A stretch of 64,000 nt of DNA from Candidatus Peregrinibacteria bacterium. GTDB lineage: Bacteria; Patescibacteriota; Gracilibacteria; UBA1369; LOWO2-01-FULL-3. The notes beneath the pieces were generated by a model. That model saw only the letters and a list, made by a program, of their open reading frames with translations. It did no database searches and was not told where the DNA came from. Below are positions 54,197 to 62,521 of this stretch, piece by piece (positions within the stretch are counted from its first letter, which is position 1; every line of letters begins with the position of its first letter). Both the position numbers and the translations under genes were made by a program. Location: assembly GCA_018655275.1 (NCBI GenBank), contig JABIJZ010000003.1, forward strand, positions 1-64,000, in the 5' to 3' direction.

Positions 54197-54283
54197 TTGG
54201 AGGCGCAAAGGATTTAACTTATTTTATGTTCTTGTTTTGGTTTTTTCGTAAAGATAAGGGCTTTTCGTTTGTTCATAGTTATT
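54197..54283 (+). repeat. 87-bp direct repeat, copy 2
   Basis: Same orientation as copy 1 at 53146-53232, with a distance of 1051 bp between starts and about 91% identity by eye. Confidence 0.85.
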
Positions 54284-54491
54284 AGGAATTTGGTGGAGCA
54301 TGTTTTGTGTAGATGCCCAAGTATCTTTGACTTAAGGTACGCAAGGTGGATAAAGAATGTAAAATGAGATAGGAAAGTAAATTGGTAATGTGTATTGAGG
54401 ATTTGGGAACATGAGTTGGAAAAGAACCTGTAAAAATGTTATAAAAGGTTGGTAAAAGAATCGTGAGTCAAACAAAAAGAATAAGTTATTA

Positions 54492-54520
54492 TTGACGGTG
54501 AGTATGTACTCACCTACAAT
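54492..54520 (+). promoter_or_regulatory. Methyltransferase promoter with embedded operator
   Basis: TTGACG (54492-54497), a 17-nt spacer and TACAAT (54515-54520). The palindrome GGTGAGTATGTACTCACC (54497-54514; two 8-bp arms around TG) fills the spacer exactly. A repressor bound there would block RNA polymerase. The ATG of the methyltransferase is 37 nt after the -10. Confidence 0.8.
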
Positions 54521-54556
54521 AGAGTTGAAAATATAATAATCTAAATAGCCTTCCCT

Positions 54557-55540
54557 ATGAAAAAGAAAAAATTCACTTTTATTGATTTATTTGCGGGGAT
54601 TGGAGGCTTCCACCTTGCTTTCCATAATGTTGGAGCAAAGTGTGTATTTGCGTGTGAATGGGATGAACCTGCAAGAAAAACATACAGGCATAATTTTGAA
54701 AAGATATCTCCAAATGTTTTTAAAGGTGGTAATTTTGTTGGTGATATAAATTCGATTAAAGATGTGAATAAGGAGATTCCTGATTTCGATATCCTCACAG
54801 CAGGCTTTCCTTGTCAGCCTTTTAGTCAGGCAGGGCGCAAAAAAGGATTTGAAGATACGAGAGGAACTTTGTTTTTTAATATTGCAGAAATTTTAAAGGT
54901 GAAACAGCCAGAAGCTTTTTTTCTTGAGAATGTTAGAGGGTTGCTTAAGCATGATGACGGTAAGACTTTTGAAAAAATTAAAAGTACATTGGAAGGTGAA
55001 TTAGAGTATTCGTTTAAGCATTTTATAGTAAAGGCTTCTGATTACGGTCTTCCTCAGCTAAGACCAAGGCTTTTCATGATAGGGTTTAAGGATAAGAGTA
55101 TAGATTTTAAGCAACCTGAAACTGTTCCTCTAAAATTAACAATGTCAGATGTTTGGAAAGGTAAATGTACTCGTGATATAGGTTTTACTTTAAGGGTGGG
55201 TGGTGCTAGGTCAGGCATACATGATAGAAGAAATTGGGATGGTTATCTTGTAGATGGAGAAGTTAAATTATTATCTCCTGAAGAAGGAAGGCAAATGCAA
55301 GGATTCCCTGATAATTTTGAATTCCCAGTAAGTAAAGCAGAAGCAATGAAGCAATTGGGTAATAGTGTTGCAGTATCAGCTATTCAGGCTTTTGCTGGCA
55401 ATATTGTAGAAGCTCTTAAGCTCTCACATGCAAAGCTCCCTTTGGAAAAGCGTCTTCATTCCGATATTCAACCCAAGGAGCGAGTAAAGGGTGTGTCTCA
55501 GGGGAATAAGCGTCCTGTTCTTGCCCCTCAACTTTCTTAA
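54557..55540 (+). CDS. dcm: DNA (cytosine-5) methyltransferase
   Basis: 327-aa type II C5-methyltransferase. Motif I is FIDLFAGIGGFHLAF, motif IV GFPCQPFSQAG with catalytic Cys86, motif VI FFLENVRG (124-126), motif VIII QLRPRLF (167-171), motif IX SPEEGRQMQGFPDNF and motif X QLGNSVAVSAIQAF. The target-recognition domain is short (about 195-235), so the site cannot be read. The last ~41 codons, after motif X, lie antisense over the end of the neighbouring endonuclease gene and look like read-through. It has a strong promoter with a palindromic operator. Confidence 0.95.
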   Translation: MKKKKFTFIDLFAGIGGFHLAFHNVGAKCVFACEWDEPARKTYRHNFEKISPNVFKGGNFVGDINSIKDVNKEIPDFDILTAGFPCQPFSQAGRKKGFEDTRGTLFFNIAEILKVKQPEAFFLENVRGLLKHDDGKTFEKIKSTLEGELEYSFKHFIVKASDYGLPQLRPRLFMIGFKDKSIDFKQPETVPLKLTMSDVWKGKCTRDIGFTLRVGGARSGIHDRRNWDGYLVDGEVKLLSPEEGRQMQGFPDNFEFPVSKAEAMKQLGNSVAVSAIQAFAGNIVEALKLSHAKLPLEKRLHSDIQPKERVKGVSQGNKRPVLAPQLS

Positions 55541-56210
55541 CAGGCATTCCTTTTTTACTTCTAAGTGAAAATGTTAGATTATCCCAAACTGAATCTACAG
55601 CTTCGTCTAATTCGAGGATTTTATATGTTTTGGGGTCAAATGGGTTTGTAAACACAAGTATTTTATCAGCAGGGAAAGCTGAGTTTCCCATTTTGCCAGT
55701 TCCTTTAAAAAAGAAATATTCTAATATAGGCTTCAAATATTCCTTATGGTTTTTGAAAGGCGAAAGAGGCTTATTATTTGTAATATCTTCAGTTATTTCT
55801 CCTGAATTTCTTAGCCTCCAATATTCTTTTATCATTTCGTCCAAAGGTCCAATATCAGCATCTATTTTTTCGCATACATTCAGAAAGCCATCCCTTGAAG
55901 TGTGATTTATCATAGCTGCTTTTGCGGCATTTCCGTATTTTAAACTGTAATTGACTCCATTTAGACTTATATCAGCCTTGAAGGAGGTTTTGGCTTTTCC
56001 AAATATTTTTTTTAATTCATCGTAATTTTGACTGTCTAGTATTTCGTTATATTTATTATTCCAGTCAGGGACTTCTATCCCAGGACCAAAACCAACACTT
56101 TGAACGAATTCAATTTCTTTAGGAGCATCATTGATAGTTTTTCCGAAAAAGAAACATCTGACAAGAAAAGCTTTTAGCAAGACTTCGTTAATTTCACCTT
56201 TGTTTGGCAT
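55416..56210 (-). CDS. Putative type II restriction endonuclease
   Basis: The 264-aa soluble protein is converging on and overlapping the C5-methyltransferase by 125 bp, the typical place for the cognate nuclease. A candidate PD-(D/E)xK-like core is KADISLNGVNYSLKYG (Asp, then Ser-Leu-Lys in the second strand), preceded by an N-terminal helix with NKGEINEVLLKAFLVR. I did not recognise a named family, so the call rests mainly on context. If correct, expression of the nuclease comes from its own promoter, probably the TATAGAAT-like -10 on the minus strand near 56271-56278. Confidence 0.55.
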   Translation of the reverse strand: MPNKGEINEVLLKAFLVRCFFFGKTINDAPKEIEFVQSVGFGPGIEVPDWNNKYNEILDSQNYDELKKIFGKAKTSFKADISLNGVNYSLKYGNAAKAAMINHTSRDGFLNVCEKIDADIGPLDEMIKEYWRLRNSGEITEDITNNKPLSPFKNHKEYLKPILEYFFFKGTGKMGNSAFPADKILVFTNPFDPKTYKILELDEAVDSVWDNLTFSLRSKKGMPVKKVEGQEQDAYSPETHPLLAPWVEYRNEDAFPKGALHVRA

Positions 56211-56308
56211 GGGGGATAGTTATTTTGCATCAGCTACAATATCACCATTCTTTTTTTATGTGAATTAATTCTATATAATTGAGTAGCTTGAAAATGTAAT
56301 GAATAATT

Positions 56309-57019
56309 ATGAAAAAGGATTTATTAAAGTTATATAGAATTATCAAAAGCAGTAGCCGTGTTAAAGAGGTTAGAAAGATGATGGGATTGAAAGAGGGCGA
56401 ATATATAATTACTTATTCATCTGGGAAAGGAATGGTTATTGGTAATACAAGGAATAAAAAGCTGAGAATATTAAGAGATGTAGATGGGCAAAAACCTATA
56501 GTATTTTTGACTACAAAGGTTAAACCGTTTATCGAAGAGAAAATAATTAAGTATTTTGATTTGTCTGTTGATTTTGAATTGGCTGAACAGAGTATTTTGG
56601 AGGGGAGATTGCCTACAAAGGGGTTTCAGATTAGTTCAGATTTAAATAAAAAAACGGGAAAAGCGAATATCAAAATAGAGCTGAATGAAGTATTGCCACC
56701 TGATAATCTTGAGTATTTATTTGAGAAGATAAAACAGGTTAATTCTTTGGTGAAAGAATTCTATAGGACTGAGAATACGAAAAATTTGTTAACTTCAGAT
56801 AGTTCATACAAGCAAATAGAACCAATAGCTTTTCTTGATGAAAAATTTGAAATCATGAAGGAATATCAAAAGTTGAGGAAAAAATATCCTAATAAAATTC
56901 CTGAAAATCTTAAGAAGGACTTAATAGAAAAGACCAAAAGAAAATTAGATATACAGAAACTCTATAATGCTGAAGGTTTCCATAAAACAATGTCAGAATT
57001 TAAAAAAATACTTGGTTAA
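56309..57019 (+). CDS. Hypothetical protein, Lys-rich
   Basis: The 236-aa basic soluble protein is not recognised. A short N-terminal helical part (LLKLYRIIKSSSRVKEVRKMMGL) could be a DNA-binding or dimer segment. A beta-rich middle follows (EYIITYSSGKGMVIGNTRNKKLRI), then a helical C-terminal third with several Lys/Glu pairs. It is A/T-rich like the rest of the island. A plus-strand TATAAT at 56274-56279 is a likely -10. It is divergent from the endonuclease gene, so a regulatory role in the RM module is possible but unproven. Confidence 0.6.
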   Translation: MKKDLLKLYRIIKSSSRVKEVRKMMGLKEGEYIITYSSGKGMVIGNTRNKKLRILRDVDGQKPIVFLTTKVKPFIEEKIIKYFDLSVDFELAEQSILEGRLPTKGFQISSDLNKKTGKANIKIELNEVLPPDNLEYLFEKIKQVNSLVKEFYRTENTKNLLTSDSSYKQIEPIAFLDEKFEIMKEYQKLRKKYPNKIPENLKKDLIEKTKRKLDIQKLYNAEGFHKTMSEFKKILG

Positions 57020-57142
57020 TAAACTAAAGTTTTAGTTTAATTCTAAGGCAAAACAGATATCGGGTATAAAACAGGTTTTATAATGGAGGGTTGTTTTTTG
57101 CATATCACTTTATCCTAGATGTGCATTAAAAATTAATGATTC

Positions 57143-57280
57143 ATGAGAACACCAGCCCGACGACAACTCAATATTACCGTAGTCTTCTGTGAAGACGAGG
57201 AAGAAAATCAGATTGCTTTCGAAAATGCGGTAAAAATGATTCTTTCCAAGGAGGAAGAGGGTGTTTCTGTAAATAAATAA
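57143..57280 (+). CDS. Small hypothetical protein (45 aa)
   Basis: ATG at 57143 to TAA at 57278-57280. The peptide has a basic start (MRTPARRQLNITVVF) and an acidic middle (CEDEEENQIAF), then EEEG near the end. It begins after a 123-bp gap with an 8-bp-arm A/T inverted repeat (57021-57038) and ends 3 nt before the SpoVG-like gene, which suggests co-translation. It resembles small accessory proteins of mobile elements. The function is unknown. Confidence 0.55.
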   Translation: MRTPARRQLNITVVFCEDEEENQIAFENAVKMILSKEEEGVSVNK

Positions 57281-57283
57281 CTT

Positions 57284-57544
57284 ATGAAAAAAAATATTGA
57301 AATTTCTGAAATAAATATTATCCCAGTTAAACCGAATAGGGGGCTTATAGGTTTTGCTTCTTTTGTTATGGATAAACAGTTTTTTATGGGAAGTATTGCA
57401 ATATTTTCAAGACCCCAAGGAGGAATTCGTTTAGTTTATCCTAAAAAGAATGGAGTGGATTGCTTTTATCCAATTAGTAAAAAAATTGGTGATTATATAT
57501 GTACTGCTGTTGAGCAGGAATTTTCAAAAATTATTAAAATTTAA
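57284..57544 (+). CDS. SpoVG-like protein of a mobile element
   Basis: The 86-aa protein resembles SpoVG: an N-terminal strand (ISEINIIPVKP), then LIGFASFVMDKQFFMGSIAIFSRPQGGIRLVYPKK, in which the 'ASxxxDxxFxxxxIxI' and 'xPxK' pattern of the family is visible, and a helical end (IGDYICTAVEQEFSKI). SpoVG-type proteins bind nucleic acids, and relatives occur on phages and integrative elements. It follows the 45-aa ORF by 3 nt and precedes the replication-like gene by 10 nt. Confidence 0.6.
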   Translation: MKKNIEISEINIIPVKPNRGLIGFASFVMDKQFFMGSIAIFSRPQGGIRLVYPKKNGVDCFYPISKKIGDYICTAVEQEFSKIIKI

Positions 57545-57554
57545 CCCCAATAAC

Positions 57555-58664
57555 ATGACGCATAAAGAAGATGTTATGAAAATATTTAAAAAACTCCCTG
57601 AAAAAGTTATTCCTTACAGGAAAGAGTTGGTAGCAATTGTTGGCAGTGTAAAAGCAGCTATTCTTTGGCAACAATTAGAATACTGGTTCGACAAAATGAA
57701 AAAACAAGGACTGTACAAGTTTTTAAGTCCTTTAGAGGAAGAAAAATATGGTTATAGAGAAGGAGATAGTTGGACGGAAGAGTTAGGGTTTTCTGAATGT
57801 GAGTTTAGGTCAGCTTTTTCTAAGATGGGAGTTGCTTATAAAAGCAAAAGAGAATTTATGGAAAATGAGGAGGATGTTTTTCAGGGAAGGATGTATTGCA
57901 GTTACATAGATAAGATAGGAAGACGGACTTATTATTATAGAAATACTGAGATGGTAAAACTTAATTTACAGAGATTAGAAAAATCATTATATGGACCTGC
58001 AAATAAAGTACCTATAGATAAATCTATTTGTGATGTGGAGACATCAGAAAATGAGATTTCTACGAAATCCGATAATCCAATCCCGATTAATACAGAGAAT
58101 ACAGCAGAGAATACTCAGGAGAATACTCAAGAGATTATCTCAAAAGACCCTCTCCCTGAAGCAAGTTCAGGGAGTAACTCGGAAGAAAAAAATAAAAAAA
58201 AAGAAAAAAATTCTGAAGAAAGAAGGAACACCACCCGCCGAAAGTTGACAGATTTTGAGGAGCTGTTGGTGTTCTGGTTTTACAGGAAATATATTTATCC
58301 TGATGCAGATATTAAGACTAGGTCTATTGTAGTGGGAATAAGGAATGCATTAGATTTATTTGAGAAGAAGAGAGGTGATTCGTTTATTCTATTGGCCACT
58401 ATCAAGGAAATATGGGTTTCTGATTTTTTTGAATTGGTAACTCCTGAGGAAAAACTTAGGGCAACTCCGAAACGATTTTGGAGTCAGGAATTTTTAAAGA
58501 AAAAACTATTACCAATAGCTCTTAAAATTGGCAGAATGAAGACAAAGGAGTTTAAAAGGATTCTTACTTATAATGAAGCAAATAAGGAATTAGACGATAT
58601 GTACCGTGAATTTAAAATAACCGAAGGGGAATATTTTAGAAGAAATTCAGGGAGTCGTTATTAG
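57555..58664 (+). CDS. Phage/plasmid replication-initiator-like protein
   Basis: The open frame begins at 57450, overlapping the SpoVG-like gene, but the ATG at 57555 gives a sensible start (MTHKEDVMKIFKKLPEK, 369 aa). The first ~130 residues contain AAILWQQLEYWFDKMKK and the winged-helix-like segment WTEELGFSECEFRSAFSKMG, as found in DnaD-like or replication-initiation proteins of phages and integrative elements. Residues ~150-230 are a low-complexity linker (Asn/Thr/Glu, then Lys-rich). A helical C-domain follows. A DNA-replication role is an inference. Confidence 0.55.
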   Translation: MTHKEDVMKIFKKLPEKVIPYRKELVAIVGSVKAAILWQQLEYWFDKMKKQGLYKFLSPLEEEKYGYREGDSWTEELGFSECEFRSAFSKMGVAYKSKREFMENEEDVFQGRMYCSYIDKIGRRTYYYRNTEMVKLNLQRLEKSLYGPANKVPIDKSICDVETSENEISTKSDNPIPINTENTAENTQENTQEIISKDPLPEASSGSNSEEKNKKKEKNSEERRNTTRRKLTDFEELLVFWFYRKYIYPDADIKTRSIVVGIRNALDLFEKKRGDSFILLATIKEIWVSDFFELVTPEEKLRATPKRFWSQEFLKKKLLPIALKIGRMKTKEFKRILTYNEANKELDDMYREFKITEGEYFRRNSGSRY

Positions 58665-58756
58665 TTGCAGGACTTAAAATGAATTTTAACTCGGCTAAAT
58701 AATGGTGATTATATAGAGAATTTGCCTGAAAATATTATCAATTTAACCAAAATGTA

Positions 58757-59686
58757 ATGAATTATCCTACAAAAAACTCGCCAAATAATCTTTTGGCGAT
58801 AAAAAATAGACTCAGTAATGAGGAGGATTTATTTATTTTTCAGAAATTATTGGAAAGAGATATCAGCGAGAATACAAAGAAAGCTCTTATTGCTGATTTG
58901 CAATACTTCCTTAAATGGTTTGAAAAGATTAATGGTGAAAAATTCAGTTTTTTACGCTTTACTAGTCTAGATATTACTGATTACAAGCATTATTGTCAGG
59001 AGGAGAGGAAGAATTCATCAAGAACTATAAACAGGCGTCTAGCGAGTATTAAGGCGCTTTGTAAGGTGGCTGTGAAGAAGGGGAAGATGGAACAAGACCC
59101 CTCAGAAGGTATTAAACAATTATCTTTACAGCCTTTGGCTCCAAAGAAGTTAGAACGGTCAGAATATAGAGCACTTGTGAAAGAGGCCGAATTGCGTGCC
59201 AACCGTTATACAAAATTTATAAGGGATGTTTTGATTTTAGAATTGCTCTGTGGTGCAGGATTGCGGGTTTCAGAGCTTGTAAGTCTGAATGTTGAAGATG
59301 TTACTATCAGTGAAAGAAAAGGCTTTTTGGAAGTGATTAATGGAAAAGGAGGGAAGAGTAGAAAAGTTCCTTTATCTGCTAAACTTCGGGAATTGATTCA
59401 GAAGTATATGAAAAGGCGTAGACCAACAGAGCATTTTATTCTAGGGGAAAGAGGGAGGTTAACTCCTGTAGCAATTAATAAGGTTATTAATTTTTATGCC
59501 AAAAAGGCTGGGATGAAGTGTCATCCGCACGCTCTCAGGCATACTTTTGCTTACAATTACCTTGAACAACATCCTGGAGATATCGTGGGTCTCAAACTTA
59601 TATTGGGCCATGCCAATTTGAATACCACGGCGATATACGCCCAACATACATTGGATGATTTGATGAGAAAGGTTGAAGGGATGTAA
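58757..59686 (+). CDS. Tyrosine recombinase/integrase (XerC/D-like)
   Basis: 309-aa site-specific recombinase. The N-terminal SAM-like core-binding domain is at about residues 25-110 (ENTKKALIADLQYFLKWFE). The catalytic domain has Arg170 (GAGLRVSELVSL), a Lys in NGKGGKSRKVPL, His258/Arg261 (HPHALRHTFA), His285 (LGHANLNTT) and Tyr294 (TAIYAQHT). All catalytic residues are present, so it should be active. It lies in the island next to replication-like and serine recombinase genes, so it is more likely the element's integrase than the chromosomal XerC/D. Confidence 0.93.
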   Translation: MNYPTKNSPNNLLAIKNRLSNEEDLFIFQKLLERDISENTKKALIADLQYFLKWFEKINGEKFSFLRFTSLDITDYKHYCQEERKNSSRTINRRLASIKALCKVAVKKGKMEQDPSEGIKQLSLQPLAPKKLERSEYRALVKEAELRANRYTKFIRDVLILELLCGAGLRVSELVSLNVEDVTISERKGFLEVINGKGGKSRKVPLSAKLRELIQKYMKRRRPTEHFILGERGRLTPVAINKVINFYAKKAGMKCHPHALRHTFAYNYLEQHPGDIVGLKLILGHANLNTTAIYAQHTLDDLMRKVEGM

Positions 59687-59768
59687 CTATTGATTGTGTT
59701 GATTTTTAAAGATATAAAGAATACGAGTTTCGTTGTTCTTTGAAATAGCGACATAGGTATGGTGGAGC

Positions 59769-59774
59769 TATAAT
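59769..59774 (+). promoter_or_regulatory. -10 element before the stem-loop RNA
   Basis: Consensus TATAAT about 18 nt upstream of the large stem-loop. No good -35 at 16-18 nt was found. Confidence 0.35.
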
Positions 59775-59791
59775 ATAGGGTTGAAATTAAC

Positions 59792-59862
59792 GGCTAGTAG
59801 TTAGTCGCTCCGTATGGGTGGCATAATTTACTACCTATACGGGGCGCACTAACTCTACGCCC
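59792..59862 (+). ncRNA. Long stem-loop RNA (leader or small RNA) upstream of a tiny basic protein
   Basis: Left arm 59792-59821 and right arm 59831-59862 are complementary over about 30 positions with few bulges. The inner 12-bp stem pairs 59810-59821 with 59831-59842 and contains two G-U pairs, as expected for RNA rather than DNA selection. Further out AGTTAGT pairs with ACTAACT. The loop is 9 nt. TATAAT lies before it and a T-rich stretch follows, so it could be a terminated small RNA or a regulatory leader. An integration-site role is also possible. Confidence 0.5.
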
Positions 59863-59888
59863 GTTTTATTATTTAACCCCATGTAATC

Positions 59889-60002
59889 ATGGCAAAAACC
59901 CAAAAGGGTAAAAAGATTGTTCCTGTCAAAGGGCACACTCGAAAATTACCCAACGGGAAAAAGGTGCGTGTGAAGCGTCACCGAGTATCCACTCCTAATT
60001 AA
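59889..60002 (+). CDS. Tiny basic protein (37 aa)
   Basis: ATG at 59889, TAA at 60000-60002. The peptide is highly basic (KGKKI, VKGHTRKLPNGKKVRVKRHRV) with two similar V-K-x-H-x-R units, reminiscent of short nucleic-acid-binding motifs found in many small bacterial proteins. It is the first ORF after the stem-loop at 59792-59862. No A/G-rich Shine-Dalgarno is present. The role is unknown. Confidence 0.6.
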   Translation: MAKTQKGKKIVPVKGHTRKLPNGKKVRVKRHRVSTPN

Positions 60003-60156
60003 TATTTTTTAGGAGAATCCTGTGTCGCTGTTTCAGAGAATAAGTATAGGTTATTTAATTATAAAAAAATAAAAATTCATTTGTTTTTTGTTGAGCGCTA
60101 CTGGACAAAATATGCTTTCGTAAAGTAATATCGGTGAGCTATTTAAAAGTTTACAG

Positions 60157-61824
60157 ATGTATCCTTGTTTTGGTTTAGAAATTTTAGGAAATTGTAATTA
60201 TGACCCAAGTAATCCTCCTTATATTTTATTTTCAATAGGTGAAGCGATTGCTGCATTCTCTTTGGCTGTGATAGTTCATCAATTTTTGAGTCCAGAGTTG
60301 AAATTCAGGATTAAACTAAATTTGGCGAAATATTATTCAGCAATTACACTTTTTATTCTTGGCGTTCTGTTGCCTATAGTTGCCGCAATTTTGCCTAATA
60401 TTAATGGTCAAACAATATATTTCCTCGGATATCCTATTTTTTGGGAAATACTAGGTGGTGTTTTTATAGTATCAGCTATGATGGTATTTATTTTTATTTA
60501 TCGTTTGAAACCACAATATTCAAAAAAGAATTGCCAAGAATTTTTGAATTATACAGTTGCCATGATATCAACAAATGATAAAACAAAAATTTCTGCATTG
60601 GCAAAGGATTTATACTATGCCGCCAATTCACTGATTTTATTTGCATCAAAATACAATAGATATGAAGCCATTACGGCAGAACGCAAAGGGGAAAAATATG
60701 AAATTGATTCTGAAACTGAAATTGCTGTGACTATACTACAAGCCATTTCTGATGAAAATTTTTGTAAAATGCTTGCATGTAATTATCCTTCGACTATCAA
60801 TAAGTTAATAACCGCTTTAGAGAAGTATAAATGTGGTGTTGGATATGCTTTCATTCAGCAATTAGCCGCACAGTCTTTTATACAAAGTGATTCAATATTG
60901 AGCAGAGAAAAGGATTATGAAGGATTGGGGACATTTAAAGGAATAACCCGAATTATATTTGGAAATGCATATATCTTAAATAATTTTAGTCCTTTTAATT
61001 CTTGGCGCTCGTATGAAGATAAATATGTAACTCTTCCAGTCATTGATAATTATACTAGAGCTTTAAAATTTGCTGTTAAAAAGAATTCTGACTTTTCTGG
61101 GCTGGGTCATGCATTGGAATCTATTACAATGCCAGTATATTTATTGCTGAAGAAAGTAAAATCAAATAAAGAGGGGCGTTATTGTGAAGAGGACAGAATT
61201 TTAGATAAAATAATGAGGACTCTTGGGGATATAATTGAAATCGTTGAAGAAAACATGAAAGGGGTTGTAATTCAAGAGCGAGAAATACCTCTTAATAAGG
61301 ATGGAAGTTACGATAGATTTAAAGATTCCTCTGTATATGGCTCTATAGCTGTTGCCATTTTTGAGTTATTAGAAAAATTAGCAGTTTTTACTGACAATGA
61401 CGATTATATCAGGGATATTTCAGCAATGTTGTGGTTTAAAATTTTTCTACGAAAACCTGCCACAGGCGTAATTCATGAAATACAAAAACGACTTTGGTTA
61501 ATGATTAAAAAAAGAATAACAGAGAACCTGAAAGAATTTCATTATTCTAGCATGATAAGATTGATGCTAAATTATGGTGGAGTTTCTTATTTCAGCAACG
61601 AGGAAGAAAGGTCAAAGGCTTTTCCTAATGATGAAGTTTTAAATTTATTAAAACAGTATTTAAAAGAGGCATTTGAAAAGGACTGTAAGAAAGCGGAGCA
61701 ATTTCTCCCAACGGGTATGAACTATGATTATGATACCAATGAGTTATCTTATGAGACTTATCAAGGGGAGGTATTGAAGTTATTACTTGATGAAGTTAAA
61801 CCTACAGCAGAAAAGACCTTATAA
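60157..61824 (+). CDS. Membrane protein with three N-terminal helices and large cytoplasmic helical domain
   Basis: The 555-aa protein has three hydrophobic helices (about residues 22-45, 62-83 and 94-115) near the N-terminus. The remaining ~430 residues are alpha-helical, charged and without recognisable motifs. The architecture (membrane anchor plus cytosolic sensor-like part) resembles some anti-phage effectors, but no family was recognised. It is followed by the small helical protein 13 bp downstream, suggesting a two-gene unit. Confidence 0.7.
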   Translation: MYPCFGLEILGNCNYDPSNPPYILFSIGEAIAAFSLAVIVHQFLSPELKFRIKLNLAKYYSAITLFILGVLLPIVAAILPNINGQTIYFLGYPIFWEILGGVFIVSAMMVFIFIYRLKPQYSKKNCQEFLNYTVAMISTNDKTKISALAKDLYYAANSLILFASKYNRYEAITAERKGEKYEIDSETEIAVTILQAISDENFCKMLACNYPSTINKLITALEKYKCGVGYAFIQQLAAQSFIQSDSILSREKDYEGLGTFKGITRIIFGNAYILNNFSPFNSWRSYEDKYVTLPVIDNYTRALKFAVKKNSDFSGLGHALESITMPVYLLLKKVKSNKEGRYCEEDRILDKIMRTLGDIIEIVEENMKGVVIQEREIPLNKDGSYDRFKDSSVYGSIAVAIFELLEKLAVFTDNDDYIRDISAMLWFKIFLRKPATGVIHEIQKRLWLMIKKRITENLKEFHYSSMIRLMLNYGGVSYFSNEEERSKAFPNDEVLNLLKQYLKEAFEKDCKKAEQFLPTGMNYDYDTNELSYETYQGEVLKLLLDEVKPTAEKTL

Positions 61825-61837
61825 ATTTTTATTAGAT

Positions 61838-62347
61838 ATGGAAAGAATTAAAAAAATTGATGTGGCAAAAAGACAGCTAGATACGGCCATTATAATGTTT
61901 TTTGAAAAGAAAGACCCTATTGCTATTCATACAGTAGCTTGTGCCGCTTATGATATCCTTAGAAATCTTGTGGGAGATAAAAAAGTAAAAGAATTACAGA
62001 CATTAAAAGACAATAGCCTTATTAGCGAGAAGCAAAAAAAGGATTGGTATAGAGAACTCAATAGACCTCAAAATTTTTTTAAGCATGCTAAAAAAGACCC
62101 TCTTGAAACTTTAGATTTTCAACCTCAAATAACAGAATTTTTTATAGGAGACGCATGTAATTTATATCGATATCTTACAAAAGATTTTTCAAGTGCTATG
62201 GTCGTTTTTTCAACATGGTATTTCATGAAAAACCCTAACTTTTTAAAATCAGAAGAAAAGCGCCATTTATATAAAAAGGGCTCACAAACAATGGATATAA
62301 ATAATTATTCACGCTTTTTGGGTTTAATAAAGAGTTTAAAATTTTAG
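61838..62347 (+). CDS. Helical protein, possibly HEPN-like
   Basis: The open frame begins at 61787, inside the previous gene, but the ATG at 61838 just after its stop is preferred (169 aa). The start is KRQLDTAIIMFFEKKDPIAIHTVACAAYDILRNLVGDK, an all-helical pattern with conserved-looking small residues that recalls HEPN-like proteins. The HEPN R-x4-6-H ribonuclease motif is not clear (RPQNFFKHAKKD, Arg and His 7 apart, is the closest). Pairing with the membrane protein suggests a joint role. Confidence 0.55.
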   Translation: MERIKKIDVAKRQLDTAIIMFFEKKDPIAIHTVACAAYDILRNLVGDKKVKELQTLKDNSLISEKQKKDWYRELNRPQNFFKHAKKDPLETLDFQPQITEFFIGDACNLYRYLTKDFSSAMVVFSTWYFMKNPNFLKSEEKRHLYKKGSQTMDINNYSRFLGLIKSLKF

Positions 62348-62521
62348 AAATTATCCAAAATAGGATACTACTGTCAAATTTAAGAGCTGGAGATTATGTG
62401 ACTTTGAAATGCGTGAATGCGAGGTGGGATAAGTATGAGGTAAATGTTTTATTGTCTCATTGCAAAGTTCAATAATTAGACAATATTTGTTTATTTTGCA
62501 TGCGACATTAAAAGAAAAAGC

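Larger units (their letters stand above)
54043..54556 (+). other. 514-bp gene-free region with repeat copy 2 and a promoter
   Basis: It contains, in order, an inverted partial copy of the repeat end (54109-54129), repeat copy 2 (54197-54283), about 200 bp with no recognised element, and the methylase promoter/operator (54492-54520). No ORF of useful length was found. Confidence 0.6.

Noticed and set aside
59792-59862. Integron attC site
   Set aside because: The outer arms start with GTTAGT and end with ACTAAC, the reverse of the RYYYAAC...GTTRRRY order, and there is no IntI-type gene signature.
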